Below, piece by piece: positions 1-5,635 of a stretch of DNA of 7,581 bases. A program made the translations under genes and the position numbers. Within the stretch, counting starts at the first letter, position 1. Each line of letters begins with the position of its first letter. A model generated the notes under the pieces. That model did not search any database, was not told the origin of the DNA, and saw only the letters and a list, made by a program, of their open reading frames with translations. The DNA comes from Rhizobium sp. (GTDB taxonomy: Bacteria > Pseudomonadota > Alphaproteobacteria > Rhizobiales > Rhizobiaceae). The stretch covers positions 1-7,581 of the forward strand of contig DNPN01000267.1 in NCBI GenBank assembly GCA_003501385.1, given 5' to 3'.

Positions 1-1
1 C

Positions 2-79
2 ACGTTTTGTGAACGATGCTATAAAACCTTCGGCGACTGGCGTGTGGTGCCGGACATGAATTTCTGCCAAGAGAAATAA
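2..79 (+). CDS. C-terminal end of an unidentified plus-strand protein (partial)
   Basis: Reading from base 2 gives 25 codons ending in TAA at 77-79, with the 5' part outside the window. The visible tail contains three cysteines (CERC near its start and FC near its end), a DWRVVPDMNF stretch and a charged QEK end. This looks more like real protein than random translation, but it is too short to assign to a family. It converges on exoP, with 94 bases between the two stop codons. I do not recognise it; in S. meliloti I recall thiD beyond exoP, and nothing here suggests ThiD. That it is coding at all is an inference from one open frame and plausible composition. Confidence 0.45.
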   Translation, partial: TFCERCYKTFGDWRVVPDMNFCQEK

Positions 80-106
80 AAAAACACCGCCTCGGAAAGG
101 CGATGT
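74..106 (-). terminator. Intrinsic terminator of the exo operon, downstream of exoP
   Basis: Read on the minus strand, a hairpin (106-84) is followed directly by a run of seven T (84-78), then ATTT. The stem pairs 88-92 with 98-102 (five GC-rich pairs), has one mismatch (87/103), then three more pairs (84-86 with 104-106); the loop is five bases (93-97). The T tract follows the hairpin only on the minus strand, so it serves exoP and the operon rather than the plus-strand gene. The T tract overlaps the last codon and stop of the partial plus-strand ORF. Confidence 0.8.
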
Positions 107-107
107 G

Positions 108-122
108 ATCTATTCTATAGAT
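108..122. repeat. Short inverted repeat between convergent genes
   Basis: A perfect 6-base inverted repeat (108-113 against 117-122) encloses a 3-base loop. It is AT-rich and lies immediately beside the exoP terminator hairpin. On its own it is weak. It may be chance, or a minor part of a compound 3' end. Confidence 0.3.
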
Positions 123-135
123 TTCCAAAAGTTGC

Positions 136-164
136 ATGAGACGCCTCTTGATCTGGCGTGTCAT
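136..164. repeat. Hairpin 9 bases downstream of the exoP stop codon
   Basis: Bases 141-145 pair with 155-159, and 136-139 pair with 161-164, with one mismatch (140/160) and a 9-base loop. On the minus strand the stem is followed after a few bases by only four T, so it is a weaker terminator candidate than the one at 74-106. On the plus strand it is followed by only three T. It could be a first, leaky stop or a 3'-end stabiliser for the exo mRNA, or part of the end of the convergent plus-strand transcript. Confidence 0.45.
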
Positions 165-173
165 TTAACTATG

Positions 174-2513
174 TTATTCAACATAATACTTGTTATATTG
201 ATTTCTGAACTTTTCGGATCCGCCGAAATCACTGTATTTGCTGAGCGCTTGCATGTCCGTTTTATTGAGCAAAACACCGAGCACTTTGTTGCTGATGAGT
301 GGCTCGGCGTCCAGTACGTCGGCCACCAGCTTGGTGGGCGTTTTGCCCCATTCCACCACGTAGACAAAGCCGTCGGCCAAAGGAGAAAACGCCTTGGCAT
401 CTACCACTGGACCCATGGGAGCCAAATCAACAACGATATAGTCGAACGATTGGCGGACATTTTCCAGCAGGGCACTCATACCTGGAGAAGCCATCAACTC
501 ATTGGTATGCACCAATGACCGTGCTGCTGCGCCCGGAACAATAGGTAGAACAGCCAGCTTGGTTTCCTGATCAATCTTGATGCAATCTTCCCAGGAGATA
601 TCGCCCAGCACCGCCTCCACCAGACCGACTTTCGGAGCCGGTTGAAGCAGCCGACTGAGGCTGGGATTGCGCAAGTCGGCGTCGATCAATAGGGTTCTCT
701 TGCCTGTGGAGGCCAAGAGAACCGCAAGATTGGCGGCAACCGTGGACTTGCCCTCGCCCGGAAGCGCAGAAACCACGCCGATCACGCGGCTTGCCCGTCC
801 CTGAAGAATAATATCGATCGCAAGTTTGGTGTTACGCAGCGCCTCGGTGAAGGCCGAGCGTGGCGCGTCGATCACCGTGCGCATCATCCGGTCTAGACCC
901 AGATGCTCCGTTACGGCCGGTGCGACTGTTGCTCCAACGGGGAATTTCTTGCGCCAGCGACGGAGTTTGGAATTTGCAGGCTTCTTGGCACGAGGCCCCA
1001 TACGGGGAAGGTAACCAAGGGATTTTTGTCCTAACACCGAACGAATATCACTTTCCAAACGGAAATAACGCTCCTGCATTTCTTGCACGAAGGCCAACCC
1101 CGCACCCACGACAATCCCTATCACGATCGACAACGCGATGCTCATGGTCTTTTTCGGGCTGGAGGCCACGACGGGCACGCCCGCTTCTGAAATGATCCGC
1201 GCTTTGGTAACCGGCAGAGACTGGCTTTGACTTGCCACTTCATAGCGACCGAGAAACGCCTCATACATTGTTTTCAGCGCAGATGCCTTTTGCTCCAGTT
1301 CCCGCAAATGAACGAGGGCAATATTGGCCTCGGAATTGGTTCCGGTCAGCTTCTGGATGCTATCGGTCAACGATTTGACGCGCGATTGCGTGACATCGAA
1401 TTCGTTGGAATAACTTGACGTCAGCTGTTTCAGCTCCTGAAAGATCTGACCGCCAACATTATCTTTTTCCGTTTTCAGCGCCATAGCCTGCGGATGATTG
1501 GCTCCGAAATTGGTCACAACATCCTGTTCGCGTTTTTCGATGGACAGATAGCGGGTGCGCAGATCCTGAAGCACCTGATTGGCATTGGTCTGGCCAGACA
1601 CAATGGCGTTTTTCACCGCATTCTGCGGGCCTTGGTCGACGATTGATTTGAACTGGTTCATCCGGGCTGCTGCACTGGCTGCATCGGCCTGCGCAATAAT
1701 CAATTGCTTGGTCAGATCCGTGAGCTGTTGCTCGGTCATCAACTCGCCACCTGTCTGAGTCAGACCATTGGCAGCCTTGAATTTTTCCACATCCAGCGAT
1801 GCGGCCTGAGCGCGCTTGGCCAAATCATCCAGACGTCCTTGCAGCCAAAGCGTTGCGCGCTCGCTGGCATCGAAGTTTGCATTGAGTTGATCGGTCAGAA
1901 AGGCCGTGGCATAGGCTTGCGTTACCTTTGCGGCAAGGCGCGGATCGGGCGAGCGATAGGAGATCGACAGCACCGCACTGCGCATTACACGCTCAACGGC
2001 AATACTTTGTTGCAACATAGCCGCGGCTTTGCCTCGGCGAGCGTCGCGGATTTGTTGTTCTGTCAGTTTTGGACGGGGCAGAAAGATGTTTTTTACCGAC
2101 TTGATCGCATCGACAACAACGCCGACCATCGATTTTGGAGGGTCGGTAATCGTGGTCACGTCCGCCAGCTTTGCCTCATCCACCACACGCAAGGCCATAT
2201 TGTTGGACTTAAGAACTTCAATGGCACTGGCAATTTGCATGTCGGCCTGGGTTCTATCATCCTGTGGTGCGTTGTCCTTCTCCGTATAGCGCGACAGGGT
2301 GTCGTCCAGCAGAACTTGCGTTGATGCCGTATAATAGGGTGTCGCAAAGAGAAGATAGAGTACTCCCAGCACAATGAAGATTGCCACAGTCACCCCGACG
2401 ATGCGCATGCGTCGTGCGGCGATGGTCAGCAGTCTGTCCAGGTCGATAAAGGAGTCGGCGTCGGGCTGGTCCCGATGTAGAACGGCTTTCAAGGGCAGGG
2501 TTCTCTCATTCAT
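174..2513 (-). CDS. exoP: ExoP: Wzz-type polysaccharide co-polymerase with bacterial tyrosine kinase domain
   Basis: 779 aa from ATG 2513, ending in TAA. Inner-membrane protein controlling succinoglycan polymerisation and chain length (family knowledge, S. meliloti ExoP). The N-terminal Wzz domain has membrane segment 1 at about residues 36-57, then a long Ala/Gln-rich, probably helical periplasmic region. The co-polymerase motif P-x4-SPK-x11-G-x3-G-x-G (P447, SPK 452-454, G466, G470, G472) runs into membrane segment 2 (about 456-476). The cytoplasmic BY-kinase has Walker A ALPGEGKST (583-591), Walker A' LLIDADLRNP (608-617) and Walker B-like YIVVDLAP (672-679). The C-terminus carries a tyrosine cluster (Y760, Y773, Y776, Y777), the expected autophosphorylation site. 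From memory, S. meliloti ExoP is of similar length. The frame stays open upstream (ATG 2636, TTG 2684), but those 57 residues do not look like Wzz. The 2513 start lacks a good Shine-Dalgarno, which fits coupling to the upstream small ORF. Last gene of the operon. Confidence 0.95.
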   Translation of the reverse strand: MNERTLPLKAVLHRDQPDADSFIDLDRLLTIAARRMRIVGVTVAIFIVLGVLYLLFATPYYTASTQVLLDDTLSRYTEKDNAPQDDRTQADMQIASAIEVLKSNNMALRVVDEAKLADVTTITDPPKSMVGVVVDAIKSVKNIFLPRPKLTEQQIRDARRGKAAAMLQQSIAVERVMRSAVLSISYRSPDPRLAAKVTQAYATAFLTDQLNANFDASERATLWLQGRLDDLAKRAQAASLDVEKFKAANGLTQTGGELMTEQQLTDLTKQLIIAQADAASAAARMNQFKSIVDQGPQNAVKNAIVSGQTNANQVLQDLRTRYLSIEKREQDVVTNFGANHPQAMALKTEKDNVGGQIFQELKQLTSSYSNEFDVTQSRVKSLTDSIQKLTGTNSEANIALVHLRELEQKASALKTMYEAFLGRYEVASQSQSLPVTKARIISEAGVPVVASSPKKTMSIALSIVIGIVVGAGLAFVQEMQERYFRLESDIRSVLGQKSLGYLPRMGPRAKKPANSKLRRWRKKFPVGATVAPAVTEHLGLDRMMRTVIDAPRSAFTEALRNTKLAIDIILQGRASRVIGVVSALPGEGKSTVAANLAVLLASTGKRTLLIDADLRNPSLSRLLQPAPKVGLVEAVLGDISWEDCIKIDQETKLAVLPIVPGAAARSLVHTNELMASPGMSALLENVRQSFDYIVVDLAPMGPVVDAKAFSPLADGFVYVVEWGKTPTKLVADVLDAEPLISNKVLGVLLNKTDMQALSKYSDFGGSEKFRNQYNKYYVE

Positions 2514-2623
2514 GGTGCTGTTCTTCGTTGTTCGTTGCGCAAGGCAGTACGACTGATCCCACGCATGCCCTTTGCAAAAATGCGAACCATTTTCAGCAAG
2601 GGTGTAACGCGTGATGTTGTCAT
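2510..2623 (-). CDS. Possible 37-aa leader ORF overlapping the exoP start
   Basis: ATG at 2623 is preceded by AAAGG (2629-2633), 5 bases away. The frame runs 37 codons to a TGA at 2510-2512 that shares four bases (ATGA) with the exoP start codon. The product is strongly basic (7 Arg, 2 Lys, 1 acidic residue), with a mildly amphipathic middle (LLKMVRIFAKGMRG) and an Arg-rich end. I recognise no family. For: a start with a Shine-Dalgarno, ATGA coupling like that of its operon neighbours, and the weak ribosome site of exoP itself. Against: it is short, only 16 of 37 codons end in G or C (the last seven all end in A), and the exoP frame is also open here. It could be a real small protein, a coupling leader, or chance. 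Confidence 0.35.
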   Translation of the reverse strand: MTTSRVTPLLKMVRIFAKGMRGISRTALRNEQRRTAP

Positions 2624-2628
2624 TTTGG

Positions 2629-2633
2629 CCTTT
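2629..2633 (-). promoter_or_regulatory. Candidate ribosome binding site of the small ORF before exoP
   Basis: AAAGG on the minus strand lies 5 bases before ATG 2623. It is the best Shine-Dalgarno-like match I see close upstream of exoP. The exoP ATG itself has only a poor AAGAA-like stretch in front of it. This suggests ribosomes may enter here and reach exoP by termination-reinitiation. Confidence 0.35.
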
Positions 2634-2695
2634 CATGCTTTGCGCTGTGCCAGTTTGCGGTTTTGTGCTCAAGCCATGCTCCAACCCTCTGATCT

Positions 2696-2711
2696 CACGG
2701 TATTTCCCGTG
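2696..2711. repeat. Small hairpin in the exoN-exoP gap
   Basis: Five paired bases (2696-2700 with 2707-2711, CACGG/CCGTG) enclose a 6-base loop. It lies 8 bases from the larger hairpin at 2720-2742. Alone it would be weak; its position next to the larger stem suggests a structured leader for exoP or a structured 3' end for exoN. Confidence 0.3.
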
Positions 2712-2719
2712 GAGATGAA

Positions 2720-2742
2720 GGCCGGATCAACATGATCCGACC
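2720..2742 (-). promoter_or_regulatory. Strong hairpin between exoN and exoP
   Basis: Bases 2723-2729 and 2733-2739 are a perfect 7-base inverted repeat around a 3-base loop. In minus-strand RNA the stem extends through one G-U pair (2722/2740) and two G-C pairs (2720-2721 with 2741-2742) to 10 pairs. No T tract follows on the minus strand, so it is not a classic intrinsic terminator. Possible roles are an mRNA processing or stability element separating exoN from exoP, a partial attenuator, or an operator-like palindrome. Confidence 0.5.
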
Positions 2743-2779
2743 CCGATGGCGGAAGAAGAATGCACTGCCATTATCCCGA

Positions 2780-3685
2780 TCATGCCGCCTGAATGCGGTT
2801 CCCATGCATCAAGACCATTTCCTTGAGCGATGCATAGACGGCATCGCCAATATCATCCCGATCCAACGCAAAAGCGACATTGGCCTCGATGAATCCATGC
2901 TTTGAACCACAGTCAAACGTGCGTCCCTCGTAGGGATGGGCATGAAATGGCTGACGTATGGACAATGTCCGCATAGCATCTGTCAGCTGAATTTCATTAC
3001 CCGCACCGCGTGTTTGCTTTGCCAATACATCAAAGATCTCCGGCTGCAAAATATAGCGGCCATTGAGGTAGAAATTCGACGGTGCTTCTGACACCTTTGG
3101 CTTTTCTACCATTCCTGTCACTGCAAAGCCATGGGGTACTGCGTCACCCTTTGCAACAATACCATAGCTGGAAACCTCGTCCGGGGCACATTGTTCGACA
3201 CCCAGAACATTGCCACCCGAGGTGCTATAAAGGTCCATCAATCCCGCAATGCAGCCGCGTGCACCATGGCAAACCATATCCGGCAACAGGAGAGCGAAAG
3301 GCTCATTGCCAATCAGATCCCTTGCGCACCACACAGCATGGCCCAGACCGAGTGGAGCCTGCTGGCGGGTGAAGCTCACCGCCCCAGCGGGTGGCAGCAT
3401 GGATTCAAGCTCGCTCACCTGCTTTTTTTTGCCGGAACGTTCCAGCGCGGCAATCAATTCTGGTGTGTCATCAAAGTGATCTTCAATGCTTTGTTTGTTA
3501 CGGCTTGTGACAAAGACGATATGCTCAATTCCGGCTTTGCGGGCTTCGTCCACGGCATATTGCACGACCGGGCGGTCAACAATCGTCAGCATTTCCTTTG
3601 GCATGGCCTTGGTGGCGGGAAGAAACCGCGTACCATTGCCGGCAACCGGAATAACGGCCTTTCTGACGGTCTTGCGAAGATCCAT
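2780..3685 (-). CDS. exoN: ExoN: UTP-glucose-1-phosphate uridylyltransferase (UDP-glucose pyrophosphorylase)
   Basis: 301 aa cytoplasmic enzyme of the GalU/ExoN nucleotidyltransferase family: glucose-1-phosphate + UTP gives UDP-glucose + PPi, the glucose donor for the Exo glucosyltransferases. Visible motifs are the nucleotide-binding loop GNGTRFLPATKAMPKEM (16-32), a glycine-rich GLGHAVW (113-119), the LLPDM metal-site region (133-137), the EKP lysine motif (194-196), GRYIL (209-213) and the C-terminal FDCGSKHGF sugar-binding stretch (257-265). The length is normal for the family. ATG 3685 is chosen because AAAGGA sits 7 bases upstream; a GTG at 3718 would add 11 residues overlapping exoO. 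It starts 4 bases after the exoO stop, and its ribosome site lies in the last codons of exoO. The coding strand has a run of eight A at codons 86-88. ExoN rather than housekeeping GalU is inferred from context. Confidence 0.93.
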   Translation of the reverse strand: MDLRKTVRKAVIPVAGNGTRFLPATKAMPKEMLTIVDRPVVQYAVDEARKAGIEHIVFVTSRNKQSIEDHFDDTPELIAALERSGKKKQVSELESMLPPAGAVSFTRQQAPLGLGHAVWCARDLIGNEPFALLLPDMVCHGARGCIAGLMDLYSTSGGNVLGVEQCAPDEVSSYGIVAKGDAVPHGFAVTGMVEKPKVSEAPSNFYLNGRYILQPEIFDVLAKQTRGAGNEIQLTDAMRTLSIRQPFHAHPYEGRTFDCGSKHGFIEANVAFALDRDDIGDAVYASLKEMVLMHGNRIQAA

Positions 3686-3689
3686 GTCG

Positions 3690-4703
3690 CTATCCTTTGT
3701 GAATCGGGGCTTGGGCACCCGTCGTTGATTGTGTTGGCGAGGGTTTTATCTTTCGAACGCGCGACATCATGCGTTTGAGACGCATGGTGATGGGCATCCG
3801 CAGGTGACGAAGCGCCACAGGGCTGGCCAAAGCCGCCCTGAGTGCGCCCGTTATCGAACGTGCTTTCAGGCTGTCGATAAGAGAGATAAAGGCGTGGGCC
3901 TCATGCAGACTGGCGGTGCGCTTCTTTTGTGCCGCAAGTGCTGGGCCTTGCAGTGGATAGCGGGTCACAAACCCTTGGTCTGCCGCCAGCATGGCGTCCA
4001 CATGATCCAGCCGCAGAACGCGCGAGATCGAGCCTTCCCGGATATAATAAACATAGCCTGCGGTTGGCTCTATGGCACAAACCGCGCCTTCTGCCAGTGC
4101 CGAGGCCAGCAGCAGATAATCTTCGCCAATGCGCAGGCTTTCATCGAACCAAAGGCCTTTTTCTATCAGGAAAGCGCGCTCGAACATCGGCTTCATATAG
4201 CCAAAATTATGTTCCGCTCTGAAAAGGATGTTGGAACGGATAAAGGCTTCCAGATTGATTTGACCCAACCGGACAAGCGCTTCTTCGTTGAACATGGTGC
4301 GGCGAAGGTTTTCCATGTCGATCACCTCGAGATTGTCGACAACAACCTGCGCATCGCACTCCTTTGCCCGGTCGATCATGCGGAAAAGGCGCATGGGCTT
4401 GAACACGTCATCGGAATCAAGAACCGCGATCCAACGGCCTCTCGCTTCACGAATAGCCGCATTTCTGGCTCCACCCGGACCTTTATTTTGCTCAAGGGCG
4501 ATCAACCTCACGCGCGGATCCTGAATCGCCTGCACTTTTTCGCGCGTTTGATCCGATGAGCAGTCATCGGCAACGATAACCTCAACCGAGACATTGATCT
4601 GGGACAGGGCGCTCTGAATGGCACGCTCAATCGTGTCGCTCGCATTAAACGCGGCAATCACAACGGTAACATCGGGCGTCGGTGACGTCATGGTAGCCAT
4701 CAT
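3690..4703 (-). CDS. exoO: ExoO: succinoglycan glucosyltransferase (GT2 family)
   Basis: 337 aa. In S. meliloti ExoO adds the fifth sugar, a beta-1,6-linked glucose that begins the side chain, to the lipid-linked intermediate at the cytoplasmic side of the membrane; assigned here by gene order and family. The N-terminal GT-A fold begins VTVVIAAFNASDTIERAI (12-29). It has the nucleotide-binding VADDCSSD (44-51), the GPGGARNAAI segment (75-84), the metal-binding DSDD (96-99) and the likely catalytic-base motif GED (193-195). No membrane segment is obvious. The C-terminal tail (about 300-322) is very rich in Arg, Lys and Met and may bind the membrane surface. ATG 4703 overlaps the exoM TGA (ATGA). 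GGAGG lies 10 bases upstream, so the later in-frame ATGs (4700, 4691) are less likely. Confidence 0.92.
   Translation of the reverse strand: MMATMTSPTPDVTVVIAAFNASDTIERAIQSALSQINVSVEVIVADDCSSDQTREKVQAIQDPRVRLIALEQNKGPGGARNAAIREARGRWIAVLDSDDVFKPMRLFRMIDRAKECDAQVVVDNLEVIDMENLRRTMFNEEALVRLGQINLEAFIRSNILFRAEHNFGYMKPMFERAFLIEKGLWFDESLRIGEDYLLLASALAEGAVCAIEPTAGYVYYIREGSISRVLRLDHVDAMLAADQGFVTRYPLQGPALAAQKKRTASLHEAHAFISLIDSLKARSITGALRAALASPVALRHLRMPITMRLKRMMSRVRKIKPSPTQSTTGAQAPIHKG
3693..3698 (-). promoter_or_regulatory. exoN ribosome binding site inside the exoO 3' end
   Basis: AAAGGA on the minus strand overlaps the last two sense codons of exoO, whose TAG follows immediately, and lies 7 bases before ATG 3685. 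It fixes the exoN start against the upstream GTG (3718) and implies translational coupling. Confidence 0.75.
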
Positions 4704-5635
4704 GAGGATGCAACCTCCAACGATCCATATTGATGAATTTCACGAAAACCCATAATTCCGGATATTGCACCGATGTGTAAAATCCCCCGCAGCGCAAACC
4801 GATTGCGGCGAACCGGTACGGCCACAAAGATCAGGGCGGCGGCAAAACAAAAGGCAGCTTTGGCGGCTGCAAGCACAAGGCTTACAGCTTTTTTGATTGT
4901 GCCAGCACCTTCGGCCACAAGTCTTCCGTGGGTCTGGCCCATGCGGTAGCGGCGCTTTGCCAACCAGTCAAACCGTGCCCGTTGCGGCGGAACCGGCTCA
5001 TACAACAAGGCCTCCGGAGCGTAGGAAATAAGGCCGCCGGTGCGATAGATAAGGGTGAAATACTCCGTATCCTCACCGCCGGTTTTGCCAAGCGCCAGAT
5101 TGAACCGGCGACCCGCGACCCGCGTTGAGCGCAGATCCAATAGCACGTTGCAGGTATAGCCGGTGCGAATTTTAGCATCCACAAACACTGGAAAGGTGGA
5201 ATGAAAGTCACCTTCGCGCATCCAGGCGGGAGCATTGTCATCATATCCCGCGTGAACAGGTCCCAACACGGCATCTGCTCCGGTCTCGAGGGCGGTGTTG
5301 AGCAAATGTTTCAGCCAGCCTTCGGTGGCGGTCTCATCGTCGTCCACAAAGGCCAGATAATCGGCGTCGCTGTGGTCGAGGCATGCATTGCGGGCTATGG
5401 AAATATTGCCAGCCGGGCAATGAACATAGGCGATCTCCCAAGGCAGCCGTGGACGCAAGGAGTCAACAAGAGCGGCAGCACTTGGAGTCTGGTCATTGTC
5501 AGCAACAATCACGCGCAGTGCCACGTCTGCAGGCACCTCGACCAAGGCCAGAGACAGAATCGCCGTCTCAAGCGCTGGCCTTCGAAAGGTACAAATGCCG
5601 ATGTCGATGCGGAGTGGCGGCGTCGCAATATTCAT
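4700..5635 (-). CDS. exoM: ExoM: succinoglycan beta-1,4-glucosyltransferase (GT2 family)
   Basis: 311 aa. ExoM adds the fourth sugar, a beta-1,4-linked glucose, from UDP-glucose to the lipid-linked trisaccharide (S. meliloti knowledge). The GT-A domain starts IDIGICTFRRP (10-20). The acidic positions are VADND (D46), the DDD metal motif (98-100) and GED (ED at 188-189). From memory, mutagenesis of S. meliloti ExoM singled out D44, D96 and D187; D46, D98 and D189 here sit at a constant offset of two, which supports the identity. A C-terminal hydrophobic stretch (about 250-275) probably anchors it to the membrane. ATG 5635 overlaps the exoA TGA (ATGA), with GAGG 7 bases upstream. A TTG at 5704 would add 23 residues inside exoA and is rejected. 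Confidence 0.94.
   Translation of the reverse strand: MNIATPPLRIDIGICTFRRPALETAILSLALVEVPADVALRVIVADNDQTPSAAALVDSLRPRLPWEIAYVHCPAGNISIARNACLDHSDADYLAFVDDDETATEGWLKHLLNTALETGADAVLGPVHAGYDDNAPAWMREGDFHSTFPVFVDAKIRTGYTCNVLLDLRSTRVAGRRFNLALGKTGGEDTEYFTLIYRTGGLISYAPEALLYEPVPPQRARFDWLAKRRYRMGQTHGRLVAEGAGTIKKAVSLVLAAAKAAFCFAAALIFVAVPVRRNRFALRGILHIGAISGIMGFREIHQYGSLEVASS
4714..4718 (-). promoter_or_regulatory. exoO ribosome binding site inside the exoM 3' end
   Basis: GGAGG on the minus strand lies 10 bases before ATG 4703, within the last codons of exoM. The spacing is slightly long, and longer still for the ATGs at 4700 and 4691. This favours 4703 and the ATGA overlap. Confidence 0.6.

Larger units (their letters stand above)
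2624..2779. other. exoN-exoP intergenic region
   Basis: 156 bases without a convincing gene, the only sizeable gap inside the operon. It holds a strong hairpin (2720-2742) and a smaller one (2696-2711). The TTG at 2684 and ATG at 2636 would extend exoP, but neither has a well-placed ribosome site. I looked for a minus-strand promoter. A TTGATC at 2730-2725 with a GGAAAT about 17 bases on is only a weak match, so I do not call one. Confidence 0.6.

Noticed and set aside
1704..2324. 206-codon plus-strand open frame inside exoP
   Set aside because: Antisense to a clearly real gene; the product (rich in Gln, Gly, Ile, Cys) resembles no family and no ribosome site or operon context supports it.
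2514..2684. 57-residue N-terminal extension of ExoP (TTG 2684 or ATG 2636)
   Set aside because: Sequence before the MNERTLP start is not Wzz-like, the starts lack well-placed ribosome sites, and 779 aa fits the family better.
2702..2730. TTGATC / GGAAAT as a promoter for exoP
   Set aside because: The -10 match is poor and the -35 lies within the hairpin; not better than chance.
3131..3778. 215-codon plus-strand open frame across exoN
   Set aside because: Mirror frame of exoN and the exoO end, with His/Cys/Asn-rich composition and no recognisable domain.
3729..4559. 276-codon plus-strand open frame inside exoO
   Set aside because: Long, but fully antisense to a well-supported glycosyltransferase; the His/Cys/Arg-rich translation has no domain.
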